Position numbers and translations under genes: made by a program. Shown piece by piece: positions 42,841 to 52,382 of a stretch of DNA of 64,000 bases (position 1 is the first letter of the stretch; each line of letters begins with the position of its first letter). This DNA comes from Streptomonospora litoralis (GTDB lineage Bacteria > Actinomycetota > Actinomycetes > Streptosporangiales > Streptosporangiaceae). Where the stretch lies: the NCBI RefSeq assembly GCF_004323735.1, contig NZ_CP036455.1, positions 4,211,101 to 4,275,100 on the forward strand, read 5' to 3'. A model generated the notes under the pieces. The model did not search any database and had not been told where the DNA came from. It saw nothing but the letters and a program-made list of their open reading frames with translations.

Positions 42841-44588
42841 GCGCGACCGGGGCCCCGTCCCACACTCGCGGCGGCGACAGCGCGGGGCGGGTGCCCCTGC
42901 TGCTCTCGGGCCGTCGCCGCTGGACCTTCGGGCTGCTCGTCGCCGTCGGATTGGGGCAGGCGGCCGCGGCGATCGGGTGGGCGTCGCTGGTGGGCCGAAT
43001 CGCGAGCGGGCTCGGTACCGGGAGCGGGCAGGGCGGCGTCGCGGCGCTGCCCGCCGCGCCGGTCCTGGCCTGGGCCGGTGGGCTCGTCGCGGCGTCGGGC
43101 GCGCTGCTCTACGCCGAGCGCGTGCTGGCCGAACGCCTGGGCCAGTCGTGGGTCTCCGATATCCGCACGGCGCTGTTCCGCCGCATCACCGCGGCCCCCT
43201 CGCGCGAAGCCGGGCGCGGGCGGTCCACGGGCGGGACGTCGCTGCGCATGATGGGCAACCTCAGCGCCCTGCGCCGGTGGGCGAGTCTGGGCCTGGCCAA
43301 GCTGGCCGTCGCCGTCCCGCTGCTGACCGGGTGCCTGATCGCATTCGCGCTCATCGACCCGTGGATCGCCGCCGTGGCGGGCGCGGTCACCGCCTGCGGT
43401 CTGGGGGCGACCGCCGCGCTGTCGCCGTGGCTCCGCACGGCACACCGCAGTGCCCGGCGCCGCCAGTCTCGGGTCGCCGCGCACGTGGTGGAGCGGGTCG
43501 GCGCGCCGCTGGTGGTCCAGGCGTTCGGCCGCGAACGGGCGGAGCGGCGGGTCGTCTCGCACCGCTCGCGCAAGCTGGCCGATGCGCAGGTGCACCGCGC
43601 CCGCGCCATCGGCACGACGCGGGCCATCGGCGAAGCCACGACGCTGGCCGCCAGTGCGGGCGTGCTGGTGGCGGCGGCCGGATCGGGCCAGGGAGCGGGG
43701 GCTGCGACGGCGGCCATCGCGGTGGTGGGCATCATGGTCACCCCGCTGCGCGAGCTCACCCGGATCACCGAATACCGTTCCGCCTGCGCCGTGGCCATGC
43801 GCCAGGTCCGCACCGAACTCACCCGACCGCGCCGCCGCCTGCCCGGCAGCAGCGCACCGGAACTACCGGAAGGCGGGGGCGAGGTCGTCCTGGACGGTGT
43901 GCGGATCGACGGCGTGCTCGTGGGCGCCACCGCACGGGTTCCCGCAGGCGGCGTCGTCGCCGTGACCGGCCGCAACGGCACCGGCAAGTCCACGCTGCTG
44001 TCGGTGATCGCGGGGCTGACGGCGCCCGACGGCGGGCGGGTGCTACTGGACGGCGCCGACATCGCCGAGTGCCGGGCCGACTCGCTGCGCAGCGCGATCG
44101 GCCTGGCCGGGCCGCACCTGCCGCTGCTGCGCGGCACCATCGCCGACAACGTGCGCTACGCCGATCCGAAGGCCGACGGGTGGCGGCTGCACGAGGCCGT
44201 CCGGGCCAGCGGGCTCGACGAGGTCGTCGCGGAACTGCCCCTGGGTCTGCGCACACCCGTGCGGGAATCGGGTCGCGGGCTCTCGGCTGGGCAGCAGCAG
44301 CGGGTGGCCCTTGCGCGGGCGCTGCTGCAACGGCCTCGGCTACTGCTGCTGGACGAGGCCGACGCCCACTTCGACGCCCGTGCGGCGAGCGTGGTGGATC
44401 AGATCGTCGCCGCGTTCTCCGGAACGGTGATCGTGGTCACCCACCGACCCGAACGGCTGAAGTCGACGGACGTCGTCTGGCGGCTGTCCCGCGGTGTGCT
44501 GCATGAGGAACAACCCCCGCGGCCGGGAACGCAAGATACCGCGGGAGGCACAGCCGACTCCCCGTTCGCCGAGACCGGACCAACCTGA
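42837..44588 (+). CDS. ABC half-transporter (membrane domain + ATPase)
   Basis: 583 aa. Six-helix exporter-type membrane domain over about 1-330 (RRRWTFGLLVAVGLGQAAAAIG, YAERVLAERLGQSWVSDIRTALFRRI), then an ATPase with Walker A GRNGTGKST (about 378), Q-loop-like LAGPHLPLLRGTIADNV, signature RGLSAGQQQRVALARALLQ, Walker B LLLLDEADAHFD and H-loop VTHRPERL. Exporters of this type move lipids, peptides or small molecules. The DEADAHFD variant is unusual but functional in related proteins. It probably works as a homodimer coupled to the P-loop protein. Confidence 0.85.
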   Translation: MSATGAPSHTRGGDSAGRVPLLLSGRRRWTFGLLVAVGLGQAAAAIGWASLVGRIASGLGTGSGQGGVAALPAAPVLAWAGGLVAASGALLYAERVLAERLGQSWVSDIRTALFRRITAAPSREAGRGRSTGGTSLRMMGNLSALRRWASLGLAKLAVAVPLLTGCLIAFALIDPWIAAVAGAVTACGLGATAALSPWLRTAHRSARRRQSRVAAHVVERVGAPLVVQAFGRERAERRVVSHRSRKLADAQVHRARAIGTTRAIGEATTLAASAGVLVAAAGSGQGAGAATAAIAVVGIMVTPLRELTRITEYRSACAVAMRQVRTELTRPRRRLPGSSAPELPEGGGEVVLDGVRIDGVLVGATARVPAGGVVAVTGRNGTGKSTLLSVIAGLTAPDGGRVLLDGADIAECRADSLRSAIGLAGPHLPLLRGTIADNVRYADPKADGWRLHEAVRASGLDEVVAELPLGLRTPVRESGRGLSAGQQQRVALARALLQRPRLLLLDEADAHFDARAASVVDQIVAAFSGTVIVVTHRPERLKSTDVVWRLSRGVLHEEQPPRPGTQDTAGGTADSPFAETGPT

Positions 44589-44809
44589 CCTCCACCGCCT
44601 GCCGCGGCCCTACCCTGCCGGTGCCGCGGCCCCGTGTTGGACGGCCGCAGCTGCACTCGCTACCGTCGGGGTGCCCGTTGCAGGGCCCGGCGGCGACGGT
44701 ACGGGAGTCCGCCCTCGAACCGCTACCGGCGAGCAGGGAAAAGCGGAGCCGTGACGCGGTGACCGGAAATGCCGCCTTCGCGCGCTCGGGTTCCGGAGAG
44801 GACGGGATC

Positions 44810-45337
44810 ATGGATGCAGCAACCGAGGCGGAACCGCAGGACGGGAAAGCCAGACTCGTCATCGAACCGATTCCGGCGGAAGACATCGTGTTGCGGGTGC
44901 TCGGCAGCTGGTCGAGCTATGGTGCACTGATCCCCATAATCCAGGGTTTGAACGGCGGCGTCGTCATCTGGCCGATCCGGCTCTATTCGCTCTTTTTGGC
45001 GGCGGGTATTCTCCGCGGCCTACTGCTGGCCTGGTTCTACCGCGGCCACCGTCTGCGGATCGACGACGAGGGCTTCGACCTGGTCAAGAAGAGAAGGACC
45101 CGCCGAGTACCGCTGTTCGAAATATCCCAAGTAGGGCTCGCAAGCGGCAACCAGGGATGGGGATTCGGACACATCTGGATAGAGAAGAAGAACATGCGCA
45201 GGGTGACGGTGCACAAGGTAGCCGTCTTCACCGGCGAGATCGACGAGAAGAAGCGAGAGTTCGCGGAGTTGGCTCCCGAGCTCGGCTTCCGCAAGGTGAA
45301 GGACAGCTGGCGCACGGTCGGCGCCTGGGCCAGGTGA
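44810..45337 (+). CDS. Membrane protein with PH-like domain, unknown function
   Basis: 175 aa. One or two membrane helices around residues 35-75 (SYGALIPIIQGLNGGVVIWP and SLFLAAGILRGLLLAWFYRG), followed by a domain starting HRLRIDDEGFDLVKKRRTRRVPLFEISQVGLA, the pattern of bacterial PH-like (YdbT-type) domains, and a charged C-terminus. The ATG at 44810 has GGAGAGG upstream; the longer frame from 44621 is not supported. Role unknown. Confidence 0.7.
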   Translation: MDAATEAEPQDGKARLVIEPIPAEDIVLRVLGSWSSYGALIPIIQGLNGGVVIWPIRLYSLFLAAGILRGLLLAWFYRGHRLRIDDEGFDLVKKRRTRRVPLFEISQVGLASGNQGWGFGHIWIEKKNMRRVTVHKVAVFTGEIDEKKREFAELAPELGFRKVKDSWRTVGAWAR

Positions 45338-45495
45338 GACCGTTGCGCTGCGCGAGGACACCCGCACCCGAGGCGGCCGGGCCGCCCCGCCGGGCACCCG
45401 ACCCGGCTGCGCCTTCCGTGCGGGGCCTGCTCGCGCCGGGGCGGTGCAGCCAGCAGCCTAGGCAACTTCTCCCCCGACGTGACACGATTCGGCAC

Positions 45496-45939
45496 GTGAC
45501 CAGCAAGCAAGCCGCGGCCCAGCACCTGCGCGACCTCGCGCTGCTGCGCCGCGTTCGCGACCGCATCGACCGGGAGTTCGCGCAGCCGCTGGACGTCGAG
45601 GCGCTCGCCCGCGGCGTGAACATGTCGGCGGGGCACCTCAGCCGCCGCTTCCGCCAGGCCTACGGAGAGTCCCCGTACTCCTACCTGATGACACGCCGCA
45701 TCGAGCGCGCGATGGCGCTGCTCCGCCGCGGCGACCTGAGTGTCACCGACGTCTGCTTCGCGGTCGGATGCTCGTCGCTGGGCACCTTCAGTACGCGTTT
45801 CACCGAACTGGTCGGCGTGTCGCCCAGCGTCTACCGGCGCCAGGAGGGGCGCGCGACGGCGGGGATGCCCTCGTGCGTGGAGAAACAGGTGACCCGCCCC
45901 GTCAGGAAACGACAAACGCCCCTCGGCGAGGCGGGCTGA
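45496..45939 (+). CDS. Short AraC-family transcription regulator
   Basis: 147 aa, consisting almost only of the DNA-binding domain: two helix-turn-helix units (PLDVEALARGVNMSAGHLSRRFRQAYGESPYSYL and LSVTDVCFAVGCSSLGTFSTRFTELVGVSPSVYRR), the AraC signature. There is no N-terminal effector domain, as in SoxS/MarA-like regulators. The GTG at 45496 is the only well-placed start. The last ~20 residues run towards the IS element; no truncation is evident. Confidence 0.9.
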   Translation: MTSKQAAAQHLRDLALLRRVRDRIDREFAQPLDVEALARGVNMSAGHLSRRFRQAYGESPYSYLMTRRIERAMALLRRGDLSVTDVCFAVGCSSLGTFSTRFTELVGVSPSVYRRQEGRATAGMPSCVEKQVTRPVRKRQTPLGEAG

Positions 45940-46159
45940 GTGGCGAATCCCGATGGCGTGTCGTGGTCTCCACGATCACCGCCGTAGCGACACCGCCCGG
46001 ATCACGCCGCGCCGGTTCAGCCGATTTTAGCGAGGAGCCCCGGCTCTGCAGAGCCGGGAGGAATCGCTTCTCATCACGGCCCCGCCCCGAATGCGAGCAC
46101 GCCTGCGGATATCGGCGTTCGGCCCCTATCGGGGCGGCGGTGATCGTAGGATCACCGCT

Positions 46160-47316
46160 GTGCAGCTCGTCGTGCAGGCCAAACTCATGCCCGATGCCGC
46201 ACAGGCGTCCGCGCCGGCCTCCACCCTGCGCACCCTCAACGAGGCCGCCAACCGGGTCTCGGCGGTGGCCTTCGACCTCGGCGTGCCGCGCGAGTACGAG
46301 CTGCGCAAGCACACCTACGCCGACCTGCGCGCTCAAGGACTGGGCGCTCAGGCGGCCCAGCACACCATCAAGAAGGTCCGCGACGCCTACACCACGCTGG
46401 CGGCCAACATCCGGGCCGGCCACCTCGGCACACCCGGTTCGAAGCGCCGCCGCAACGCCGAGTCCGCGCCGATCGCCTTCCGGCCCGAGGCCGCCCCACC
46501 CCTTCGACGACCGGTGTCTGAGCTGGCAGTACGACCAGCAGACGGTGTCCATCTGGACCACCGCGGGCCGGTTGAAGAACGTGGGTTTCGCCTGCGCACC
46601 GGAGGCCCTCAAGACGCTGATCGAGCACCGGCAGGGCGAATCCGATCTGGTCGAACGCGACGGCGTGTTCTACCTGATGGCCACCTGCGAGGTGCCCGAG
46701 GCACAACAGTATGAACCGGACGGGTTCATCGGTGTGGATCTGGGCATCGCCAACATCGCGACCACCTCCACCGGCTACCGGGCGGCCGGGCGGGGCCTGA
46801 ACCGCCACCGCAAGCGCCAGGCCGCCCTGCGGGCCAAACTCCAGGCCAAGAAGACGAAATCGGCGAAACGCCGGCTCAAGAAACGCAACCGCCGCGAGCG
46901 GCGCCACGTTGCGAACACCAACCACACCATCGCCAAGCAGATCGTGACCGAGGCTGAACGCACCTCGGCCGGTATCGCCCTGGAAGACCTGACGGGGATC
47001 CGGCAGAGGGTACGGCTTTGCCGGCCCCAACGGGTCGCGATCCATTCCTGGGCCTTCGCCCGGCTCGCCGCCTTCATCGCCTACAAGGCCAAGCGGGCCG
47101 GTGTGCCGCTGGTCTCGGTGGATCCGGCCTACACCAGCCAGGAATGCGCCGAACGCCACCACATCGACACGAGGAACCGCCTCGATCGGGCCCGGTTCGT
47201 GTGCCGGTCGTGGGGTCGTTGCCCACGCCGACCGCAACGCTTCCCGCACCATCGCCCGCCGGGGCGAGGACGCGTGGAATGCGGGGCGTGCGTCACGCGT
47301 CCCTGCCGCCCCGTAA
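46160..47316 (+). pseudogene. tnpB: tnpB (RNA-guided nuclease / IS accessory), frameshifted
   Basis: The protein can be followed across three frames. Frame 1 from a GTG at 46160 (VQLVVQAKLMPDAAQ to PIAFRPEAA) breaks at a C run near 46492-46497 (one extra base). Frame 2 continues HPFDDRCLSWQYDQQ, GVDLGIANIATTSTG (RuvC Asp), IALEDLTGIR (RuvC Glu) and VDPAYTSQEC. A second shift near 47211-47215 (equivalent to -2) leads to VVAHADRNASRTIARRGEDAWNAG (third RuvC Asp). The zinc finger is also damaged: the second Cys of CxxC is Arg, and the last Cys is lost at the shift. So it is inactive. Confidence 0.85.
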
Positions 47317-47376
47317 GTAACAGGGGTGTCTGGACGGAGGAGCCCACCCGGCAGCCGGTCGGGCGACTACCTCCAA

Positions 47377-47411
47377 GCCCGGCCCTTCAGGGCTGCCCTG
47401 AAGGGCCGGGT
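47377..47411 (+). ncRNA. IS right-end hairpin (end of the putative omega-RNA region)
   Basis: GCCCGGCCCTTCAGGGC faces GCCCTGAAGGGCCGGG around a short loop. In TnpB elements the guide (omega) RNA is transcribed over the tnpB 3' end into the right end, with the guide beyond it; here the guide would be the LLM 3' end. With tnpB broken, activity in cis is not expected. The hairpin may now serve as a terminator for the LLM gene. Confidence 0.55.
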
Positions 47412-48436
47412 CAAGTTGACCGCCACCCGAGTTCCGGGGCGACGTAGCGCAGCAGACTGTCGAGTATGTGGGCGTTGTAGTCGACACCCAGCTGGTTGGG
47501 CACGGTGAGCAGGAGCGTGTCCGCGGCGGAGACCGCCTCGTCCTGCGCCAGATCCTCGACGAGTTTGTCGGGTTCGGCCGCATAGGTCTTGCCGAACCGG
47601 GCGAGGCCGTCATCCAGGTGCCCGACCTGGTCGGTGCTGCCCCGCTGGCGACCGAACAGCTGGTGGTCGACGTTGCTCACCAGCGGGAAGATGCTGCGGC
47701 TTACCGAGACCCGCGGCTCGTGCCCGTGGCCGGCGGCCTTCCACGCGTCCTTGAACAGCTGGATCTGCTCAGCCTGCAACTGGTGGAACGGCACGCCGGT
47801 GTCCTCGGTGAGCAGAGTCGAGCTCATCAGGTGCATGCCCTGCCGCCCAGTCCATTCCGCGGTCGCGCGGGTGCCGGCGCCCCACCAGATCCGCTCGCGC
47901 AACCCGGGCGAGTGCGGTTCGATCCGCAGCAGGCCGGGCGGGTTGGGAAACATCGGCTGCGGATTGGGCTCGGCGAACCCTTCGCCCTTGAGGGCTTCCA
48001 GCAGCGCCGCGGTGTGCTCGCGCGCCATGTCGGCGTCGGTGGTCCCCTCCGCCGGGTGGTGCCGGAAGTACTCGTATCCCCTGACGACCTGCTCCGGCGA
48101 GCCGCGGCTGATTCCCAGTTGCAGCCGCCCGCCGGCGATCAGATCGGCGGCTCCGGCGTCCTCGGCCATGTAGAGCGGGTTCTCATAGCGCATGTCGATC
48201 ACGCCGGTGCCGATCTCGATGCGGCTGGTCCGCGCCCCGATCGCCGCCAGCAGCGGGAAGGGCGACGCCAGCTGCCGGGCGAAGTGGTGCACGCGGAAGT
48301 ACGCGCCGTCGGCGCCGATCTCCTCAGCGGCGACGGCCAGCTCGATCGACTGCTGCAGGGCGTCGGAGGCCGACTGCACCAGCGAGCGCGGCGAGGGGGT
48401 CCAATGGCCGAAAGACAGGAATCCGATCTTCTTCAC
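47411..48436 (-). CDS. LLM-class flavin-dependent oxidoreductase
   Basis: 341 aa luciferase-like monooxygenase (TIM barrel, F420 or FMN). Blocks: KKIGFLSFGHW, SIELAVAAEEIGADGAYFRVHHFARQLASPFPLLAAIGARTSRIEIGTGVIDMRYENP, AEDAGAADLIAGGRLQLGISRGSPEQVVRGYEYF, WWGAGTRATAEWTGRQGMHL. I take the GTG at 48434-48436; upstream is the rpoB terminator, so the longer frame to 48556 is unlikely. I see no clear ribosome site, so the transcript may be leaderless. Its 3' end abuts the IS element but is not truncated. Confidence 0.85.
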   Translation of the reverse strand: MKKIGFLSFGHWTPSPRSLVQSASDALQQSIELAVAAEEIGADGAYFRVHHFARQLASPFPLLAAIGARTSRIEIGTGVIDMRYENPLYMAEDAGAADLIAGGRLQLGISRGSPEQVVRGYEYFRHHPAEGTTDADMAREHTAALLEALKGEGFAEPNPQPMFPNPPGLLRIEPHSPGLRERIWWGAGTRATAEWTGRQGMHLMSSTLLTEDTGVPFHQLQAEQIQLFKDAWKAAGHGHEPRVSVSRSIFPLVSNVDHQLFGRQRGSTDQVGHLDDGLARFGKTYAAEPDKLVEDLAQDEAVSAADTLLLTVPNQLGVDYNAHILDSLLRYVAPELGWRST

Positions 48437-48507
48437 AGTCTGGTCAACACGAGCGGCATACAGGTATTCCGCCGTCGCCGCTCGGCAACGGCGGGCCGCC
48501 GAGGCGG

Positions 48508-48554
48508 GTCGGCCCGCGCCGGGAGGCGAGAGCCCTTCTCCGGCGCGGGCCGAC
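48508..48554 (-). terminator. Terminator of the rpoB paralogue
   Basis: GTCGGCCCGCGCCGG (48508-48522) and CCGGCGCGGGCCGAC (48540-48554) form a perfect 15-bp stem around a 17-nt loop, 28 bp downstream of the rpoB stop. A terminator here, with no rpoC following, supports a single-gene transcript. Confidence 0.8.
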
Positions 48555-48582
48555 ACCCGCGAGGCGTCACCCGCGGGGAGCC

Positions 48583-51500
48583 TCAGACCTCTTCGACACT
48601 GCTCGGCTCGCGCCGCCCCAGGTCGATTCCCAGCTCTTCCGCCGCCCGGAAGACGTCCTCGTCGGTATCGCGCATCTCGATGGACATACCGTCACTGGAC
48701 AGCACCTCCACATTCAGACAGAGCGACTGCATCTCCTTGATGAGCACCTTGAACGATTCGGGGATGCCCGGTTCGGGGATGTTCTCGCCCTTGACGATCG
48801 CTTCATAGACCTTCACCCGGCCCAGGACGTCGTCGGACTTGATGGTCAGCAGCTCCTGCAGCGCGTAGGCGGCGCCGTAGGCCTCCATGGCCCAGACCTC
48901 CATCTCGCCGAAGCGCTGCCCGCCGAACTGCGCCTTACCACCCAGCGGCTGCTGGGTGATCATCGAGTACGGGCCCGTGGAGCGCGCGTGGATCTTGTCG
49001 TCGACCAGGTGGTGCAGCTTCAGGAAGTAGGTGTAGCCCACCGCGATCGGCTCGGCGAACGGCTCACCGGTGCGGCCGTCGAACAGCTGCGCCTTGCCGT
49101 GCTCGTCGATCAGCCGCATGCCGTCCTCGTTGGGACGGACCGACTGGATCAGGCCGCTGAGTTCGTCTCCGCGCAGGCCGTCGAAGACGGGAGTGGCCAC
49201 GCGGGAGTCGGGCGGTACGTCGGTGGCGCCGATGGCATGGAGCGACTTCTGCCACTCCTCCTCGGCGCCCTCCACCTGCCAACCGTTCTTGGCCAGCCAG
49301 CCCAGATGGATCTCCAGAATCTGACCCACATTCATCCGCCCCGGAACACCCAGCGGATTCAACACGATGTCCACCGGCGTGCCGTCCTCCAAAAACGGCA
49401 TGTCCTCCTGCGGCAGAATCTTGGCGATCACACCCTTGTTACCGTGCCGGCCCGCGAGCTTGTCACCATCGGTGATCTTGCGCTTCTGCGCCACATACAC
49501 CCGCACCAGCTCGTTGACCCCCGGCGGAAGCTCATCACCGTCCTCACGGCTGAACACCCGCACACCGATCACCTTGCCCGACTCGCCGTGCGGCACCTTC
49601 AACGACGTGTCCCGCACCTCGCGCGCCTTCTCACCGAAGATCGCCCGCAGCAGCCGCTCCTCCGGAGTCAACTCCGTCTCACCCTTGGGCGTCACCTTGC
49701 CCACCAGGATGTCGCCGTCGATCACCTCGGCACCGATACGGATGATCCCCCGATCATCCAGATCCGCCAGCACCTCCTCGCTGACGTTGGGAATCTCGCG
49801 GGTGATCTCCTCGGGCCCCAGCTTGGTGTCGCGCGCATCGACCTCGTGCTCCTCGATATGGATCGAGGACATCACGTCGTCCTGCACCAGCCGCTGCGAC
49901 AACACGATCGCGTCCTCGTAGTTGTGGCCCTCCCACGACATGTAGGCCACCAACAGGTTCTTGCCCAGCGACATCTCGCCCTTGTCGGTGGAGGGCCCAT
50001 CGGCCAGCACCCGGCCCTCCTCGACCCGCACGCCCTCCTCCACGATCGGACGCTGGTTGAAGCACGTGCCCTGGTTGCTGCGCCGGAACTTGCCCAACCG
50101 GTAGGTCTTGCGGGTGCCGTCGTCGGCCATCACCGTGACGTAGTCGGCCGTGACATCCTCGACCACACCGGGCTTCTCCGCCAGCACGACCTCGCCGGCA
50201 TCCGTCGCGGCCCGGTACTCCATACCCGTGCCCACCAGCGGCGACTCCGCCCGCAGCAGCGGCACCGCCTGGCGCTGCATGTTCGAGCCCATCAGCGCGC
50301 GGTTGGCGTCGTCGTGCTCCAGGAACGGGATCATGGCCGTGGCCACCGACACCATCTGCCGCGGCGACACGTCCATGTACTCCACCTCGCCGGCCACGAC
50401 GGCCTCGAACTCGCCGCCCTTGCGGCGGACCAGAACGCGGTCCTCGGCAAAGGAACCGTCCGCATTCACCGGCGTATTGGCCTGCGCGATGACGTAGCGG
50501 TCCTCTTCGTCGGCGGTCAGATAGTCGACCTGATCGGTGATGCGGCCGTCGGCGATCTTGCGGTAGGGGGTCTCGACGAAGCCGAAGGAGTTCACCCGGC
50601 CATAGCCCGCCAGCGACCCCATCAGGCCGATGTTGGGCCCTTCCGGGGTCTCGATCGGGCACATCCGGCCGTAGTGCGAGGGGTGCACGTCGCGGACCTC
50701 GAAGCCCGCGCGCTCACGGGAGAGACCGCCCGGCCCCAGCGCCGAGAGGCGGCGCTTGTTCGTCAGGCCCGCCAGCGGGTTGGTCTGGTCCATGAACTGG
50801 GAGGACTGCGACGTGCCGAAGAACTCCTTGATGGAGGCCACCACGGGGCGGATGTTGATCAGGGTCTGCGGCGTGATCGCCTCGACGTCCTGCGTGGTCA
50901 TCCGCTCGCGCACGACCCGCTCCATGCGGGCCAGGCCCAGCCGGACCTGGTTCTGGATCAGCTCGCCGACGGTGCGCACGCGGCGGTTGCCGAAGTGGTC
51001 GATGTCGTCGGTCTCGACGACGACGTCACCGTCCACGCCCGGCATCGCCTCCTCGCCGGCGTGCAGCCGCACGAGGTAGTCGATCGTCGCGACGATGTCG
51101 TCCTCGGTCAGCGTGCCCTGGGAGAACTCCGCCTCAAGCCCCAGCTTCTTGTTGATCTTGTACCGGCCCACCTTGGCCAGGTCGTAACGCTTGGGATTGA
51201 AGTACAGGTTCTCCAGCAGCGCCTGCGCCGACTCCTTGGTCGGCGGCTCACCCGGACGCAGCTTGCGGTAGATGTCCAGCAGCGCGTCGTCGGTACCCGC
51301 CGTGGGATCCTTCTCCAGCGTGTTGCGGATCGACTCGTAGGCCCCGAACCGCTCCAGGATCCGGTCGGTGCTCCACCCCAGCGCCTTGAGCAGCACCGTC
51401 ACGCCCTGCTTGCGCTTGCGGTCGATGCGCACACCCACGAAATCGCGCTTATCGACCTCGAACTCCAGCCACGCCCCGCGCGAAGGGATGACCTTGCAGC

Positions 51501-52050
51501 CGTAGAGGTCCTTGTCGGAGGTCTTGTCGACCTGCCGGTCGAAGTACACGCCGGGCGAGCGCACCAGCTGGGAGACCACGACGCGCTCGGTACCGTTGAC
51601 GATGAAGGTGCCCTTGTCCGTCATGAGCGGGAAGTCGCCCATGAAGACCGTCTGGCTCTTGATCTCACCGGTGTCGTTGTTGATGAACTCCGCCGTGACG
51701 AACATCGGGGCGGAGTAGGTCATGTCCTTGTCCTTGCACTCCTCTTCGGAGTACTTGGGCGGCTCGAACCGGTGGTCCCGGAACGACAGGGACATGGTGC
51801 CCGAGAAGTCCTCGATCGGACTGACCTCCTCGAAGATCTCCTCGAGACCCGACTGAGGCGGAACGTCCTTGCGGCCCGCGTTGCGAGCGTCTTCGACCCG
51901 GGCCTTCCACTCCTCGTTACCGAGCAGCCAGCCGAACGACTCGGTCTGCAGCGCGAGGAGGTCCGGGACTTCGAGAGGCTCCTGAATGCGCGCGAAAGAG
52001 ACGCGACGGGGACCAGCGGGTACGGCGGAGACGTTGCGCGAGGCTGCCAA
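48583..52050 (-). CDS. rpoB2: RNA polymerase beta subunit, stand-alone second copy (rif-resistance type)
   Basis: 1,155 aa, full length and intact from [38 protein letters not shown] to the conserved C-terminus [13 protein letters not shown]. Catalytic and structural blocks are present ([72 protein letters not shown]). The TTG start at 52048-52050 with AAGGA 6 nt upstream follows the actinobacterial rpoB pattern. The rif region reads [21 protein letters not shown]: relative to consensus L511S, N518T, S522A and H526N (E. coli numbering; residues 416, 423, 427, 431). It lies between a DUF2231 gene and an LLM gene, without rplJL before or rpoC after. Hence I call it a paralogue, as in actinomycetes with duplicated rpoB, though the main copy is not in view. 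Confidence 0.9.
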   Translation of the reverse strand: MAASRNVSAVPAGPRRVSFARIQEPLEVPDLLALQTESFGWLLGNEEWKARVEDARNAGRKDVPPQSGLEEIFEEVSPIEDFSGTMSLSFRDHRFEPPKYSEEECKDKDMTYSAPMFVTAEFINNDTGEIKSQTVFMGDFPLMTDKGTFIVNGTERVVVSQLVRSPGVYFDRQVDKTSDKDLYGCKVIPSRGAWLEFEVDKRDFVGVRIDRKRKQGVTVLLKALGWSTDRILERFGAYESIRNTLEKDPTAGTDDALLDIYRKLRPGEPPTKESAQALLENLYFNPKRYDLAKVGRYKINKKLGLEAEFSQGTLTEDDIVATIDYLVRLHAGEEAMPGVDGDVVVETDDIDHFGNRRVRTVGELIQNQVRLGLARMERVVRERMTTQDVEAITPQTLINIRPVVASIKEFFGTSQSSQFMDQTNPLAGLTNKRRLSALGPGGLSRERAGFEVRDVHPSHYGRMCPIETPEGPNIGLMGSLAGYGRVNSFGFVETPYRKIADGRITDQVDYLTADEEDRYVIAQANTPVNADGSFAEDRVLVRRKGGEFEAVVAGEVEYMDVSPRQMVSVATAMIPFLEHDDANRALMGSNMQRQAVPLLRAESPLVGTGMEYRAATDAGEVVLAEKPGVVEDVTADYVTVMADDGTRKTYRLGKFRRSNQGTCFNQRPIVEEGVRVEEGRVLADGPSTDKGEMSLGKNLLVAYMSWEGHNYEDAIVLSQRLVQDDVMSSIHIEEHEVDARDTKLGPEEITREIPNVSEEVLADLDDRGIIRIGAEVIDGDILVGKVTPKGETELTPEERLLRAIFGEKAREVRDTSLKVPHGESGKVIGVRVFSREDGDELPPGVNELVRVYVAQKRKITDGDKLAGRHGNKGVIAKILPQEDMPFLEDGTPVDIVLNPLGVPGRMNVGQILEIHLGWLAKNGWQVEGAEEEWQKSLHAIGATDVPPDSRVATPVFDGLRGDELSGLIQSVRPNEDGMRLIDEHGKAQLFDGRTGEPFAEPIAVGYTYFLKLHHLVDDKIHARSTGPYSMITQQPLGGKAQFGGQRFGEMEVWAMEAYGAAYALQELLTIKSDDVLGRVKVYEAIVKGENIPEPGIPESFKVLIKEMQSLCLNVEVLSSDGMSIEMRDTDEDVFRAAEELGIDLGRREPSSVEEV

Positions 52051-52145
52051 CAGATGTCCTTCCGGAAGGCACGGATGGAGTCGGACTGCGCGCACGCCAA
52101 TCACCCCAACGACAAGCAGGGTGTTAAGAGGCAGCGCGAGGCAGC

Positions 52146-52176
52146 AGCATAGCGCAATCTAGAGAGACGTGTCCAA
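52146..52176 (-). promoter_or_regulatory. Sigma70-like promoter of rpoB2
   Basis: On the minus strand, TTGGAC(A) at 52171-52176 (-35) and TATGCT at 52146-52151 (-10) are 18-19 bp apart, with an A/T-rich stretch (ATTATATTTTT) upstream. Transcription would start near 52139, about 90 nt before the TTG start. It is one of the few AT-rich spots in the window. Confidence 0.6.
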
Positions 52177-52199
52177 AAATATAATCAACGTCAGCCTCA

Positions 52200-52220
52200 G
52201 TGCCATATTCAGAATGGCAC
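52200..52220. promoter_or_regulatory. Inverted repeat upstream of the rpoB2 promoter
   Basis: GTGCCAT-N7-ATGGCAC is a perfect 7-bp inverted repeat with a 7-nt centre, located 24 bp upstream of the rpoB2 -35. It has the size of a dimeric regulator's operator. It may control rpoB2 (minus strand) or the DUF2231 gene (plus strand). Confidence 0.45.
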
Positions 52221-52382
52221 AGCCGGATGAACTCGTCAACCACGACCAACCGCCACGGGCCGACGGTGCCGCGTCGTGCCGTTCTGCGGCGCAGCGGGGC
52301 ACACACCGCCCACGGGCCGTCACCACCGGTTAGCCCGTTCGGCTTCAGGGGTAGCGGCCGCTGTGCACGGAAGGAGTGGTCC

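Larger units (their letters stand above)
46037..47412 (+). mobile_element. Decayed TnpB-only IS200/IS605-family element
   Basis: Left boundary hairpin CCCGGCTCTGCAGAGCCGGG (about 46039-46058) lies 100 bp before a broken tnpB; right boundary hairpin (47377-47411) lies 60 bp after it. There are no terminal inverted repeats or target duplication, as expected for this family, and no tnpA, so any movement needed a transposase in trans. The right hairpin ends at the stop codon of the LLM gene (47411-47413). Confidence 0.75.

Noticed and set aside
48437-48556. Upstream extension of the LLM gene to 48556
   Set aside because: It would place coding sequence inside the 15-bp-stem terminator of rpoB2, and the extra residues are low-complexity Ala/Arg/Gly.
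48988-52152. A 1,054-codon open frame on the plus strand opposite rpoB2
   Set aside because: A mirror frame caused by high G+C third positions; its translation is His/Arg/Leu-rich without any recognisable domain, while the minus-strand frame is an intact RpoB.
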